Shown here: positions 31,680 to 45,300 of the stretch, piece by piece
Position numbering within the stretch: position 1 is the first letter of the stretch
How the letters are laid out: each line of letters begins with the position of its first letter
Source: Entoloma clypeatum
Taxonomy: Eukaryota > Basidiomycota > Agaricomycetes > Agaricales > Entolomataceae
Direction of reading: 5' to 3'
Length of the DNA stretch: 64,000 nt
NCBI GenBank assembly: GCA_963565915.1
Contig: OY751496.1
Location: forward strand, 2,852,001 to 2,916,000
The notes under the pieces: generated by a model
What the model was told of the DNA's origin: nothing
Seen by the model: only the letters and a program-made list of their open reading frames with translations
The model's database searches: none
Position numbers and translations under genes: made by a program

Positions 31680-33250
31680 CTCCTTCAAAATTGGCCAGTC
31701 GCATAGGAACGCCCGTAGCACCCAAGCCCCGTATGAATCACGCTCGTAGGAAGCAGTCCGCGACATTCAAAGTAGGAGCTTCGGCCTTCGCGACCAGACT
31801 GCGTGGACGACGGACACAATAGTGAGAGTGAACGAGATAGCATTTGCATACGCCCATGACGAAGTAGTTCTGGCGTGGAGGTTGGTGAGTGCGAAAGAAA
31901 GCGAAAGCGAGGGAAGGGAAGCACCTTGAGGGGAGGATTGAATGTATGCGCCTGCTACCTTCAAGCGCATCTAAGAGACTTCCGGAATATGCATGCGGAC
32001 TGGACGAGGCCTTGTGGATGATGGGATCACGATTAGTCCCCCGAAGGACGTCCCTGTCATCCTACATAGTCTCCAAACCCCCAATACTCTCCTTCTCCAA
32101 CCAGCCTCTCCATGTTCACCCTCACGACCTCCAGCACGCCAATCACCTGGCCCATGATCTCGGTCATTCGTGGAGCCCTCAGCGGGCGGCCACTGTCAAG
32201 CTCCGCTTTCGCGCTCGCTCTGGCCTCATTCTCGTCCAGGCGTCCTGCCCTTGTTTGTCCGTAGGCAGCCAATGGGTGGGGGGAGATGCGATAGCCCACA
32301 TAGATAGCGTTGATGCTGATGTTGGCCTTGGCGGTGGTAGAGAAGTGGATATTGATTGCTGTGCTCGTGAGCAGAGGGCCCGTCGTACAGCTGGTTGATC
32401 CGTACAACAGGGACCTAAGTGAAGCACATCAATGTCGGGTCGATGTGTGTGGCAGGAAAAACGTACATAGAGATCGAGAATACTATACTTGCGGCCGGGG
32501 TATTGGGTATGAACGTTTGATTGTCCTCTGCACCTGCGAAAGGTCTTGGTATACGTCCCCAACCTGCGGGTGTTAAAGGTGACAATATCCATGGCGCCTT
32601 CCCGCTCGCCCCACAAATCCTGCGCAGGGTTCCATCATCACCGGAAACAGATTTTGACAGGGGATGAATGACGGGGAGGAAGTGCTACCTGTTCATTTGG
32701 ATGAGATATATGCGTTGTTCGAGAGGGCAGGAACGTACTTTGAAATGAAGGGTCTCTCGTCTTCTTCCGCTGACAAGGTGTTTCCCCTCATGGAAGTCGA
32801 TCCTTTTGAGGCGGGTATCGATAGAAGGCATATACGTTGTTCAAGATTAGGTAAATACTAAGCGTAGGTAGAACCGAAGGAACTCAGGATATGCGCAGAG
32901 GTCCTACTTCATCTTGATGGCGTTGTTATGTTCTCCATGATCTTCTTAGTCATCTCCTCTTTGGTAGGGTTGAACAATCTGCTAACGACCGATGAGTTGG
33001 AAGAGCACAACATCTGAGGAGGAAGCACGCATTACCGACGTAAGAACAGTCCGACAAGCCTGGTTTTAACCGCCTCTGATTTCGATACTGACGAGGTATT
33101 GACTACCGACTATCAGGACCCGGAGGGGATGCGTTGTATGCGCTGTTGTTGAAGGAAGTATTTTTTGCAGCTTCGTCCTTGGCAGGAATGCAGAGCGTGA
33201 AATGGCCCCATGTCTGTTTCTGGGGGTTAGTACAAATATTCTGCTTCTTC
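31680..33250 (-). pseudogene. Cassette gene Y2, decayed polytopic membrane-protein gene (copy A)
   Basis: Minus-strand exon-like pieces in order: a piece ending before GTACGTTCC (near 32740), DLWGEREGAMDIVTFNTR (near 32600), a SILDLY-type exon before GTACGTTTTTCC (near 32465), VPVVRINQLYDG, then NIHFSTTAKANISINAIYVG, LAAYGQTRAGRLDENEARAS, and a last hydrophobic exon near 31830. Matching pieces occur in Y3 (38600-38960) and Y4 (52200-53110). Several hydrophobic segments suggest a multi-span membrane protein, but I do not recognise the family. Stops and shifts break it. It is convergent to SSP2. Confidence 0.4.
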
Positions 33251-36200
33251 TGTCCCAAAGAATTGCGTTGACAGACCGATTAGGTCAAATTGTGTGATAT
33301 GCCGGACCGCAGAAAATCATTCTACAGTATGTACGTCGGCCGAACAGGCTAATGTGGCTATGGTTTCTTCGATTTGACCCGAGACGAAAGCAGAGCGCCA
33401 AGATAGGACAATAGGACGGTCCTGGACGCGAGAGCTGAAAGGAGTAATTGAGGTCAGGTTCTGTTTGAAAAAGAGACAGGGAAACGTGCTATGGCGGCCC
33501 TCCCTGGACAAAAAATAATTTTTCATATTTTGACCCCCTTTTGTACCCAACGTTTGCGAAGATAAACGAAGACCGCCCATCCCAATCTTATCGGCGCGTT
33601 TCGGACGATCAAAACGAGATTCCATTTTCACATTCTATTTTAAGTTTCGAAAATGAGATTCCATTTCGACATCATATTCTCAATTTCTCTCCCCCTCCCG
33701 CCCCAGTCACCCTCCATTCGAGCACGGCGCACCTCAAGCATGCCTCGCCTCACCGCCAAGCCGCTGTATGACAACATGCACAACAACACAACGTTGTTGC
33801 AAACCGTCATTGCAACGTCACCGTCGCATACAATGACCAGGATCACCTCTCCTGCCTAGTAGGGCTGCACACCATGCCCGTCTATGTACGGTTGCACAGG
33901 CCGTGCATACGGGTACCCGTACCCGTTCCGTCAAGCTCTGGGACGTATTGATTGACTGGGCGTGCATCCCACGGGTTACCCCCGTACGTCCCACGGCCGT
34001 TAATGGCTGTAAGATGGGTGTTCGTTATCGGAGTCAATTTGCTGCACAGCTGGGTCAATTGGCTGGGTCCAGGGTTTCTATCACGATGGGGTGGTGGCTC
34101 CTTGTTCGCGAGGCGTTCGGCACAGTTGTGCCTACGCATTCGAACAAGGAATCGCTCGTTGGTGCTTAGGTGGTCAGCTGGCTTTTCTCTATCCTGCACA
34201 AGGTAGGTAATTGTGCTCCTACCTCCCTTCAGCAGGCCTTAACGCAAACGCACAGAAAGCGGCTTAGAACGATGATGACAAGCGACGAGGACGGCCGTCG
34301 CCTCTCTCCTGAGCCGCCACGGTGTCGAAGTCATTCCATGCACCGGGACATGCCCGGCCGCTACGATTTGCAGATTGAGAGCTCTGCGTGCCAAGATCAA
34401 TTGTGTATGTGCTGATTTCAACCGTCGTATCAGAGTTGTTGCGCGCAGCGCGACATGTTTTTTGCCCCCAGGTTGTGACGACTCCTGGAACCAGTTTCAA
34501 GAGATCTGATGAGTCGCCCGGGAACAACCCTGCCCCACGCAGCATTGCGGACAACCCCGTGAAACTTCCTGCAGCATTTGTGCGTACATTGTCGGCCTTC
34601 ATTTCCCCGATCGCTCGCCTTGCGTGATCCCACTATAGTCGCAAGCAAAGTCCGAGAACTCGGCCAACTTCAGAGACGTCTTCGCGAAGCATATCCGAGA
34701 GTAAATAATGGCTGGTGAATATTTTTCGCAATCCTTTGGGTCTCGTTCATTTGTACATGATATATCATAATTCTGGTGGTATTGTAATTACAGTGGGTGT
34801 TATGAACTTCGGGTATGGGGCATAATTCCTGGGTGGGTTCTCAATGGGCGGTCCAGCGGATAATACGAGAATTCGATCGGGAATACGTACGAGCAGTTGC
34901 AGCTTCGAAAAAAGAAAGAAAGAAAAAAAAAGATGCCTTCATGCTGGAGCGTCAGCAGACTCGGAAGGACAGGGAATAGGAATAGGAAAGAGAACAGATT
35001 ATGGGACCACCAAGCCCTGTACTCCCATCTCCCTGCTGCTGCTTCTCCCGCCCATCTGTCGACTGGGATTGTATTGTTGCTTTCGTCCTCGCGGTCTGGC
35101 CTTGCTGCTGCTGCTGTTAACATTGACACAAGCCTCACATATCGCCTCCCCGTCGGCCTCTGGAAGGGCTGGTACGGACTAAAAGGGCGAGTTTTGAAAT
35201 CCGGTTCCCGAATCAAAATGTGGTAAGTAAAAATAGATTCACAATGTCAAAACCATCGGTTTTGAAATCCGATATTGCCGATGAAAGTAAAAATACCCCT
35301 TTTCAATCCAAAATCAGTGGCTTTTAGACCAAATTCGGCCGTTTTGAAGTGTGGTATTATTGTCCAATGGGACCCCTCATAACGTGCATCCATCGACAGG
35401 TCCGTTCTCAATGACCCGGGCTTCATTTATGTTCTCAACTTGAAGTTAAAGAAGTCATATAAATAACAAAAGATACGTACTTCGATGAGGACCTCATCAA
35501 TCTAGGTCTACATTCAGGATAGTGCCGTGCAGTTTTGTTCTTCGTGTCATGAGTTAAGGAAGTAACGACCTTAAATTTGGCGATGTTTACATTCGATGTC
35601 AATATCCTTCCCTTGTTCATGCCGAAAATGATTGGAAAATGAACTAGCTTCGGGACCATATTCAAATGGTATGTAGCGTGAATGCCACAGCTCATCAATG
35701 TGAAGTATAGATAAGTACTTGACATCTAACTTTGAATTGGACTAAAAAAGGCGACTGCATTGTCGCTGTTGCTTTCAGTTTTGAACACATCCTGCACAGA
35801 CTAAACATGAGAGGGTCGCCTGGCTAGATTCGAATTTGTGTCTCAAACGTGGAACACGTCGCCGCTCTGGTGCTTTCGGTGGATTCAATCCAAACAATGA
35901 TGACGGATACCTGAAACCGCATGAGGAGGCCGTTTCCAACCGCATACGGTGGTCAGCGCCTCATGGCCAGATCAATGCGCTCTCAGGCTCGTGTTTGGAA
36001 ACCTATGAAGATCTCCTTTGGGTTTGGATCTTGGCTGATCCCAGCTGCAAGATGCCAGTTGCAAAAGCTTCTCAATCTAAGTAGAGCGTATTTGCAACGG
36101 CTCCTGGGCCACTTTTCAAACAAATTGTTGAGAACTCGCTTAAGAGTGATGGCTCCACAACCTGGCTGAATGATCAGCGCATCAGCACGTGAAAGCATTG

Positions 36201-36400
36201 CGCCGACCATGGACGCGCACCGACACTGTAAGATAATCCTTGCCAGTGTTCTCCCACTCTCTCATCCTCGTATTCTACCTCGCAAAGCAAGGGAAAGCAA
36301 TTGACAAGTAAACGAGACACGTCTAGTCACTTGACCGTAGATGCCTCGAATCAACCATCACTGATATACGGATTTTACCGTGTGATGGGCCGCCACTGTA
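33251..36400. other. Anonymous stretch inside duplicated block (copy A)
   Basis: About 3.1 kb with many 60-140-codon frames on both strands but no recognisable domain. Local features include a GTACCCGTACCCGT repeat near 33911 and an AAAGAAAGAAAG tract near 34910. The frame 35836-36084 (GAFGGFNPNNDDGYLKPHEE) looks somewhat protein-like. The same sequence recurs at 42389-45538. Confidence 0.4.
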
Positions 36401-37700
36401 GCAGCTGATGGTAACCTTTTGAAAAGTGAAACCGTCCAAAAGGCCGTTGCAAATACGCTCTACTATACATGTCTCAGCGGTTGTCAAGATCACGTTATTG
36501 GAACTTATCTTGACCGAGATCCAACATACTTTCTCCTTGCGGGTTACAGATTCGGTCGCGATGACGCCATGCTCACCAAATTAAATCAAGATTTGTGCAT
36601 GACCCCTCCTTCCTGGGCGACTCGAGTGGGCGAGTTGTCTTTCGGACTCTTTCCCTCACATGGGTTTCCCTTGCCTCGACACAGGCTGCATATCTGTCAA
36701 GTCGAAAGAAACATGCATTCAAAGTGAGGACGTGATTTCGAGAGTGAAATATTTTCTCAGAAGATGCCCACATCTGAAGCTGTCCAACAGAAATGACCAC
36801 GACTACCGATTCCATAACGCTTGCGACTAATACTGCCATGGTAATGAATCCAAGGATTTACACTGTCGAAGAGCCAACGTAACGAGACGGCCGCCGACGT
36901 TCGGTCGACCGCTGTGACCGCATTTGCTGCCCTGCAGGAGGTCCATGTTTTATGCAGCTCCTTTGCTACCGAGCATGGAAGCCCCGTCAGACGACCGGGG
37001 TGATCGCATTCCCTGCGTAGTAGAGGGTGTGTTTCTTCTAGCCGCGGATTCCAGCTTCTAATTTTGACTCCAAGTTTCCCACCGCTCTCGTATGATCTCA
37101 ACATCAAGGCTCGAGAATACCCTCCATAACTTGTCTACCTCAGTGCTATTATCGTGCGTCAGCGAGCCACGGCTCAGACAAAAAGCGTGTCAACTCGGAA
37201 CACTACATATCAGACGATTCAATCAAACCTTGAAGGTTCATACCCACACGGCGCTTCGTTTTCTTCAAACTTCCCACTGATGATCATGGAGACTTAGCGC
37301 CAGGCCCCTCCCCCAAATGTTCCCGAAAGACTACCATAAGTAGTAACATGTGCTTCAAGCTTTCAATCTGGCTGAAACGACTCCCAGGTCGCGCGGGGAT
37401 ATGAATATCGCAACGGCAGAGGGCAGCAGAACAAAAATTCAAGCTCGGAACTATGGGGCGATCCAAACTCTGGGGGCTTACGCCCGCTATTTTTCTTGGA
37501 ATTGCCCACTGATGATCACAATTTTCAGTGTGGAGACTCCGGGTCGGTACCCGTTCTCTTGTAGGAGAAAAGGCGTGACCTACAAAGGCTGTCGTATCGG
37601 TGCTACTGTCTTCTAGATCCCAGATCCCTGACCTTCTCTCGCATCTCAAGTTGTGAAATCTGATGCTTTGAAACTAGACACATTCTGTAGGTTTCCCTGT
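36401..37700. pseudogene. Cassette segment X3 upstream of SSP3 (copy A)
   Basis: Segments match the region upstream of SSP4: the TTTCCCTTGCCTCGAC block (36666 versus 49963) and a minus-strand hydrophobic piece AVLVASVMESVVVVISVGQL (36839 down) versus VSVASIMTTVLVGISVGRL (50150 down). The CCAGCTTCTAATTTTGA block (37050 versus 50490) also matches. It is a decayed duplicated gene segment of unknown identity. Confidence 0.4.
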
Positions 37701-37759
37701 TGATGTTTTCTGTTTGTCGCAACTATCGCCATTCAGATCAGACCCGATTGTAATTGGTG

Positions 37760-37767
37760 TATAAAAA
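37760..37767 (+). promoter_or_regulatory. TATA box of SSP3 (copy A)
   Basis: TTGGTGTATAAAAAGGACGC lies 93 bp before the SSP3 start and aligns with the SSP1 and SSP4 promoters. Confidence 0.75.
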
Positions 37768-37852
37768 GGACGCTGGAACATTCGTCCCCTTCCGCACGAC
37801 GTGTCCAAGTTACTTATTGCACAAATTTCAAACCAGCTCAACCATCCTCGAT

Positions 37853-38122
37853 ATGCACTTCACCCACATCGTCATCATTTCCATCGGTCTCCTTGTTGCG
37901 AGTACATCTGCGTCTGTGCTCGTGTTGGAACCCCGTGTCGACGACCCCCATTGCGTTTCGGGAAAGGGGACCTCTTGCAACGTCAGACCATGTTGTGGCT
38001 CCAAAGGTTGGCAGTGTGTAAACAAGGGTTTTCTCAACAATGCAAGCCATTCCACCTACCAAATATTTGCCAGCCTCTGTCAACTAATTCATCGGAAATT
38101 ACAGATATGCATGTCCAAGTGA
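37853..38122 (+). CDS. SSP3, small secreted six-cysteine protein (copy A)
   Basis: The start is the ATG in CCTCGATATGCAC, shared with SSP4. The signal peptide MHFTHIVIISIGLLVASTSA is followed by SVLVLEPRVDD. Mature cysteines are C-x7-C-x4-CC-x6-C. A splice from GTAAAC (38018) to TTACAG (38104) joins directly to I-C-M-S-K and stop, adding a sixth Cys and giving 60 residues. The 87-bp intron is a multiple of three, so the unspliced frame ends at the same stop. An alternative donor at 38028 would lose the sixth Cys. Conserved L-E-P-R suggests removal of a short propeptide at Arg. The copy at 46991 is probably the same gene assembled twice. Confidence 0.72.
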   Translation: MHFTHIVIISIGLLVASTSASVLVLEPRVDDPHCVSGKGTSCNVRPCCGSKGWQCVNKGFLNNASHSTYQIFASLCQLIHRKLQICMSK

Positions 38123-38139
38123 AGGAGGCCGGACTATCG

Positions 38140-38970
38140 AGCAGGCCATGATGATTCTTCCGTTCGGGTGGATGATAGGGGATCGTGAGGTGGAAGAGTT
38201 GATGGATTGGTCCTACTCACGGTCTCTGACGGACAACGAACAATAAGTAACTCTATATAGCACGAACAAACTCTATATAGGTACAACAGGTTACAAGAAA
38301 TACTATACCAAAGGGGGAGAAATGCCGCGCAGCTGTTGAAAAGCGAGGGTTCCATCATTGATGCGGATCTGATTGAAGTGTCGTGGCCGTCGTGAGTGAA
38401 CGCAATCATGTGGTCGTCGTTGCAGACATACCAGCATAAGAGCTAAAAGAGCTTTACTTAAACCACGAGAATGCGAGCCGCATAGACGACAGAGACCTAA
38501 GTGAAGCGCATCAATGTTGACTCTGTGTGTGTGGCACGAGGAAAAACCTACATGCATAGAGATCAAGAATACCGTATAACTATGTTTGGAGTGTCCTCTG
38601 CACCTGTGGAAGATTTGATTGTTGTGGTGGGTATCACGCCCCCGACCTGCGGGTGTTAAGGTTGACGATGCCCACGTCTAATTCCATATCCCCCCCCCCT
38701 AAGCTGAAAGTGGCAGGGGGAAAGACGTGTCCAAGTTGAGACGTTTCAAGGACGGGAGGAAGCACTAACAGTTTGTGACGAGATATATAGATTGTTCTGA
38801 GAGGACAGGGAGAACGTACCTGCGAACGGCGAACGAGCTCAGCATATGCGCCCAGGAAGTTCGATGTATCCATTAAGCTCCTCATCTTCCCTCTTGCAGG
38901 TTATTTCGCTGACAAGATATTCTCGCTTCATAGAGGCCGGTCTGTGAGGCCGGTATTGACGTGGTGGGAT
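38140..38970 (-). pseudogene. Cassette gene Y3, decayed (copy A)
   Basis: Minus-strand pieces match Y2 and Y4: LMDTSNFLGAYAELVRR before a GTACGTTC donor (near 38820), MELDVGIVNLNTR (near 38660), an exon with CAGAGGACACTCCAA, an intron ending CTTCACTTAG, then VSVVYAA. The remainder is much shorter than Y2, and stops are frequent. It is convergent to SSP3. Confidence 0.38.
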
Positions 38971-39125
38971 GGTCAGCAGTGATAGATATGCAGAGCTGGG
39001 AACGACCAATGAGTGGGAGAGCGCCTTGTTTTGAGGAAAGTGTGCAATACCGATATATACCAAGCCAAATCGCCCATTTTTCGGTGTTCTTCGAATTTGG
39101 TAATGATCTAGATGTTGTTGCCGTC

Positions 39126-39325
39126 NNNNNNNNNNNNNNNNNNNNNNNNNNNNNNNNNNNNNNNNNNNNNNNNNNNNNNNNNNNNNNNNNNNNNNNNNNN
39201 NNNNNNNNNNNNNNNNNNNNNNNNNNNNNNNNNNNNNNNNNNNNNNNNNNNNNNNNNNNNNNNNNNNNNNNNNNNNNNNNNNNNNNNNNNNNNNNNNNNN
39301 NNNNNNNNNNNNNNNNNNNNNNNNN
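39126..39325. other. Assembly gap of exactly 200 N
   Basis: A run of 200 N, a conventional placeholder length. The left side ends at a sequence equal to 48264 and the right side starts at a sequence equal to 30184. Frames reported across it are meaningless. Confidence 0.99.
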
Positions 39326-40206
39326 CATGAAGCCTCGTGAGGGCGATAAATAAAATTAACTTTCATTATGTATAATCATGAGCTATGTGCTCACATTTAG
39401 GATTCAGGTTTTTCCCGATGGAGCTTCTGCTCTGGAGATCAAAATACTTATGCGCCGAAAAACTTGATCGTCAAATCTCCAGGAAGATAATTCGGCATTA
39501 CGATAGTGCAATCTAGCCTGCTATCCCCCCCGTCCCCCCGTATGACGAAGTGCCAGGATGCAGAAGCTGGTAAAGGATAACGAATCGTCCTTTCCGAGAA
39601 GCCGGCCAACCTGATGTTCGGCCTTAGGCGACCACACGACACCCCACGACCCCGCGGCCCGTGTCATATCGCGCTTGGTCGCCGAGTTGCTTTCCGAGGA
39701 GTAGTCCTGCCCTGAGAACCGGGTTGGGCGGTCGTTAGGTCAACCATGGGACCGCAATTTTTTTTCCACCGGCGCGGACCCCAGCTCCTAATTTTGGTTG
39801 AATGTGGGTTGAACGAAGCCCTGCCACTCCGTGACTTGTAACGAGGCTCTCCCTGAAGAATCCATAGCTTGTCAGCGCTGTGTCCTACCTCGGCAAAGGG
39901 CAGCGGAACTATCAAAGAGTTGGGTGCGGAAGTGACGGGATGATTCGAACCATGTGAAGATTCATGCTCACGCCCCCATTGATAACTTGTTGAGTCGGTA
40001 ACCATGAATTGTCAGTGCAAGTCGGTGCCCGTTCTCGCCGAGGGTCAAAAAGGTGGTCCAGGAAGGCTGCTATGGCTGTCTTCTCTCCGATACTGCGTCC
40101 GAGATCCCACTTCCTCGCGCTGTGAAATTTGATGCTTTGGATCCAGAGGTTTCCTGTTGTTATTCATATTCCTATGGCCACTCAAACCAGATGAATTACC
40201 CCCGAT

Positions 40207-40425
40207 ATGCGCTTGACCCACACTGTCGTCATGTCCATCGGTCTCCTTGTTGCGAGCAGTACAACTGCATCTGTGCTGCTGTTGGAACCCTGTCTCACGC
40301 TCGACCTCTGGAACTGCGGTACTGTAGAGGTCAGCTGCAACAAAAGGCCATGTTGCGAGTCTAAAGGTACCAAGGGGTTTCTTCGACTCGGTCAGTCATC
40401 CAACCTGCTACAGATCCGCTGTTAA
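40207..40425 (+). pseudogene. SSP2 (copy B)
   Basis: Same open frame as 31068-31286 with the identical signal peptide and CNKRPCCESKG core, the same missing fifth cysteine and no TATA box. It is probably an assembly duplicate. Confidence 0.6.
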
Positions 40426-40799
40426 ATAACTGAATCCGTCCCAAAATACAGGTTTGCGAGAGGGATGGCATGGTTTCAATAGAGAAGACGCTGGGTACGT
40501 GCAGTGACGAGCCTAGGCAAGTATGGGGCAATCTTCAAGTTGACGCATCGTCCGGGATTATGAGCTATGTAGTGCACAGAGTACGACATATTTGCCCGTT
40601 GCTGCACATCCTTCACACTCTGGCACTGTCAGTCCTGAATCAAAAATAGACGAATTTCAAAAGCAACCTTTCTAGCCCTCTACCCCCCTCCCGCTGTCTT
40701 CTCTGTTTCTTCTTGTCCTGCCTGTTTTCTTGTCTCCGCCCTCGCCCTGCTACAGTTTCTCCCACTGCATGCTGCCTCGTCTCCTTTCTCCTGCACTTC

Positions 40800-42389
40800 C
40801 CCTCCGATTGAAAGGCTCCTCCTTCAAAATTGGCCAGTCGCATAGGAACGCCCGTAGCACCAAGCCCCGTATGAATCACGCTCGTAGGAAGCAGTCCGCG
40901 ACATTCAAAGTAGGAGCTTCGGCCTTCGCGACCAGACTGCGTGGACGACGGACACAATAGTGAGAGTGAACGAGATAGCATTTGCCATACGCCCATGACG
41001 AAGTAGTTCTGGCGTGGAGGTTGGTGAGTGCGAAAGAAAGCGAAAGCGAGGGAAGGGAAGCACCTTGAGGGGAGGATTGAATGTATGCGCCTGCTACCTT
41101 CAAGCGCATCTAAGAGACTTCCGGAATATGCATGCGGACTGGACGAGGCCTTGTGGATGATGGGATCACGATTAGTCCCCCGAAGGACGTCCCTGTCATC
41201 CTACATAGTCTCCAAACCCCCAATACTCTCCTTCTCCAACCAGCCTCCTCCATGTTCACCCTCACGACCTCCAGCACGCCAATCACCTGGCCCATGATCT
41301 CGGTCATTCGTGGAGCCCTCAGCGGGCGGCCACTGTCAAGCTCCGCTTTCGCGCTCGCTCTGGCCTCATTCTCGTCCAGGCGTCCTGCCCTTGTTTGTCC
41401 GTAGGCAGCCAATGGGTGGGGGAGATGCGATAGCCCACATAGATAGCGTTGATGCTGATGTTGGCCTTGGCGGTGGTAGAGAAGTGGATATTGATTTGCT
41501 GTGCTCGTGAGCAGAGGGCCCGTCGTACAGCTGGTTGATCCGTACAACAGGGACCTAAGTGAAGCACATCAATGTCGGGTCGATGTGTGTGGCAGGAAAA
41601 ACGTACATAGAGATCGAGAATACTATACTTGCGGCCGGGGTATTGGGTATGAACGTTTGATTGTCCTCTGCACCTGCGAAAGGTCTTGGTATACGTCCCC
41701 AACCTGCGGGTGTTAAAGGTGACAATATCCATGGCGCCTTCCCGCTCGCCCCACAAATCCTGCGCAGGGTTCCATCATCACCGGAAACAGATTTTGACAG
41801 GGATGAATGACGGGGAGGAAGGCTACCTGTTCATTTGGATGAGATATATGCGTTGTTCGAGAGGGCAGGAACGTACTTTGAAATGAAGGGTCTCTCGTCT
41901 TTCTTCCGCTGACAAGGTGTTTCCCCTCATGGAAGTCGATCCTTTTGAGGCGGGTATCGATAGAAGGCATATACGTTGTTCAAGATTAGGTAAATACTAA
42001 GCGTAGGTAGAACCGAAGGAACTCAGGATATGCGCAGAGGTCCTACTTCATCTTGATGGCGTTGTTATGTTCTCCATGATCTTCTTAGTCATCTCCTCTT
42101 TGGTAGGGTTGAACAATCTGCTAACGACCGATGAGTTGGAAGAGCACAACATCTGAGGAGGAAGCACGCATTACCGACGTAAGAACAGTCCGACAAGCCT
42201 GGTTTTAACCGCCTCTGATTTCGATACTGACGAGGTATTGACTACCGACTATCAGGACCGGAGGGGATGCGTTGTATGCGCTGTTGTTGAAGGAAGTATT
42301 TTTTGCAGCTTCGTCCTTGGCAGGAATGCAGAGCGTGAAATGGCCCCATGTCTGTTTCTGGGGGTTAGTACAAATATTCTGCTTCTTCT
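40800..42389 (-). pseudogene. Cassette gene Y2 (copy B)
   Basis: Same decayed membrane-protein pieces as 31680-33250. Small indels shift frames between the copies, for example one extra G at about 40985 that changes which frame reads through the last hydrophobic exon. Confidence 0.4.
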
Positions 42390-45300
42390 GTCCCAAAGAA
42401 TTGCGTTGACAGACCGATTAGGTCAAATTGTGTGATATGCCGGACCGCAGAAAATCATTCTACAGTATGTACGTCGGCCGAACAGGCTAATGTGGCTATG
42501 GTTTCTTCGATTTGACCCGAGACGAAAGCAGAGCGCCAAGATAGGACAATAGGACGGTCCTGGACGCGAGAGCTGAAAGGAGTAATTGAGGTCAGGTTCT
42601 GTTTGAAAAAGAGACAGGGAAACGTGCTATGGCGGCCCTCCCTGGACAAAAAATAATTTTTCATATTTTGACCCCCTTTTGTACCCAACGTTTGCGAAGA
42701 TAAACGAAGACCGCCCATCCCAATCTTATCGGCGCGTTTCGGACGATCAAAACGAGATTCCATTTTCACATTCTATTTTAAGTTTCGAAAATGAGATTCC
42801 ATTTCGACATCATATTCTCAATTTCTCTCCCCCTCCCGCCCCAGTCACCCTCCATTCGAGCACGGCGCACCTCAAGCATGCCTCGCCTCACCGCCAAGCC
42901 GCTGTATGACAACATGCACAACAACACAACGTTGTTGCAAACCGTCATTGCAACGTCACCGTCGCATACAATGACCAGGATCACCTCTCCTGCCTAGTAG
43001 GGCTGCACACCATGCCCGTCTATGTACGGTTGCACAGGCCGTGCATACGGGTACCCGTACCCGTTCCGTCAAGCTCTGGGACGTATTGATTGACTGGGCG
43101 TGCATCCCACGGGTTACCCCCGTACGTCCCACGGCCGTTAATGGCTGTAAGATGGGTGTTCGTTATCGGAGTCAATTTGCTGCACAGCTGGGTCAATTGG
43201 CTGGGTCCAGGGTTTCTATCACGATGGGGTGGTGGCTCCTTGTTCGCGAGGCGTTCGGCACAGTTGTGCCTACGCATTCGAACAAGGAATCGCTCGTTGG
43301 TGCTTAGGTGGTCAGCTGGCTTTTCTCTATCCTGCACAAGGTAGGTAATTGTGCTCCTACCTCCCTTCAGCAGGCCTTAACGCAAACGCACAGAAAGCGG
43401 CTTAGAACGATGATGACAAGCGACGAGGACGGCCGTCGCCTCTCTCCTGAGCCGCCACGGTGTCGAAGTCATTCCATGCACCGGGACATGCCCGGCCGCT
43501 ACGATTTGCAGATTGAGAGCTCTGCGTGCCAAGATCAATTGTGTATGTGCTGATTTCAACCGTCGTATCAGAGTTGTTGCGCGCAGCGCGACATGTTTTT
43601 TGCCCCCAGGTTGTGACGACTCCTGGAACCAGTTTCAAGAGATCTGATGAGTCGCCCGGGAACAACCCTGCCCCACGCAGCATTGCGGACAACCCCGTGA
43701 AACTTCCTGCAGCATTTGTGCGTACATTGTCGGCCTTCATTTCCCCGATCGCTCGCCTTGCGTGATCCCACTATAGTCGCAAGCAAAGTCCGAGAACTCG
43801 GCCAACTTCAGAGACGTCTTCGCGAAGCATATCCGAGAGTAAATAATGGCTGGTGAATATTTTTCGCAATCCTTTGGGTCTCGTTCATTTGTACATGATA
43901 TATCATAATTCTGGTGGTATTGTAATTACAGTGGGTGTTATGAACTTCGGGTATGGGGCATAATTCCTGGGTGGGTTCTCAATGGGCGGTCCAGCGGATA
44001 ATACGAGAATTCGATCGGGAATACGTACGAGCAGTTGCAGCTTCGAAAAAAGAAAGAAAGAAAAAAAAAGATGCCTTCATGCTGGAGCGTCAGCAGACTC
44101 GGAAGGACAGGGAATAGGAATAGGAAAGAGAACAGATTATGGGACCACCAAGCCCTGTACTCCCATCTCCCTGCTGCTGCTTCTCCCGCCCATCTGTCGA
44201 CTGGGATTGTATTGTTGCTTTCGTCCTCGCGGTCTGGCCTTGCTGCTGCTGCTGTTAACATTGACACAAGCCTCACATATCGCCTCCCCGTCGGCCTCTG
44301 GAAGGGCTGGTACGGACTAAAAGGGCGAGTTTTGAAATCCGGTTCCCGAATCAAAATGTGGTAAGTAAAAATAGATTCACAATGTCAAAACCATCGGTTT
44401 TGAAATCCGATATTGCCGATGAAAGTAAAAATACCCCTTTTCAATCCAAAATCAGTGGCTTTTAGACCAAATTCGGCCGTTTTGAAGTGTGGTATTATTG
44501 TCCAATGGGACCCCTCATAACGTGCATCCATCGACAGGTCCGTTCTCAATGACCCGGGCTTCATTTATGTTCTCAACTTGAAGTTAAAGAAGTCATATAA
44601 ATAACAAAAGATACGTACTTCGATGAGGACCTCATCAATCTAGGTCTACATTCAGGATAGTGCCGTGCAGTTTTGTTCTTCGTGTCATGAGTTAAGGAAG
44701 TAACGACCTTAAATTTGGCGATGTTTACATTCGATGTCAATATCCTTCCCTTGTTCATGCCGAAAATGATTGGAAAATGAACTAGCTTCGGGACCATATT
44801 CAAATGGTATGTAGCGTGAATGCCACAGCTCATCAATGTGAAGTATAGATAAGTACTTGACATCTAACTTTGAATTGGACTAAAAAAGGCGACTGCATTG
44901 TCGCTGTTGCTTTCAGTTTTGAACACATCCTGCACAGACTAAACATGAGAGGGTCGCCTGGCTAGATTCGAATTTGTGTCTCAAACGTGGAACACGTCGC
45001 CGCTCTGGTGCTTTCGGTGGATTCAATCCAAACAATGATGACGGATACCTGAAACCGCATGAGGAGGCCGTTTCCAACCGCATACGGTGGTCAGCGCCTC
45101 ATGGCCAGATCAATGCGCTCTCAGGCTCGTGTTTGGAAACCTATGAAGATCTCCTTTGGGTTTGGATCTTGGCTGATCCCAGCTGCAAGATGCCAGTTGC
45201 AAAAGCTTCTCAATCTAAGTAGAGCGTATTTGCAACGGCTCCTGGGCCACTTTTCAAACAAATTGTTGAGAACTCGCTTAAGAGTGATGGCTCCACAACC

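Larger units (their letters stand above)
30184..39125. repeat. 8.9-kb duplicated block, copy A
   Basis: Matches 39326-48264 almost base for base, with an offset of 9138-9142. Differences are mostly single-base indels in homopolymers, concentrated in the first 3 kb, plus a few near 38690-38720. Copy A runs exactly up to the N gap. It contains SSP2, Y2, a long anonymous stretch, X3, SSP3 and Y3. Confidence 0.95.

Noticed and set aside
38839..39366. Open frames spanning the N run
   Set aside because: They are made of unknown residues across a placeholder gap.
39926..39960. tRNA-like B box (GGTTCGAATCA on the minus strand)
   Set aside because: The flanking bases do not form a T stem and no A box or acceptor stem is present. 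No tRNA gene was found by eye anywhere in the window.
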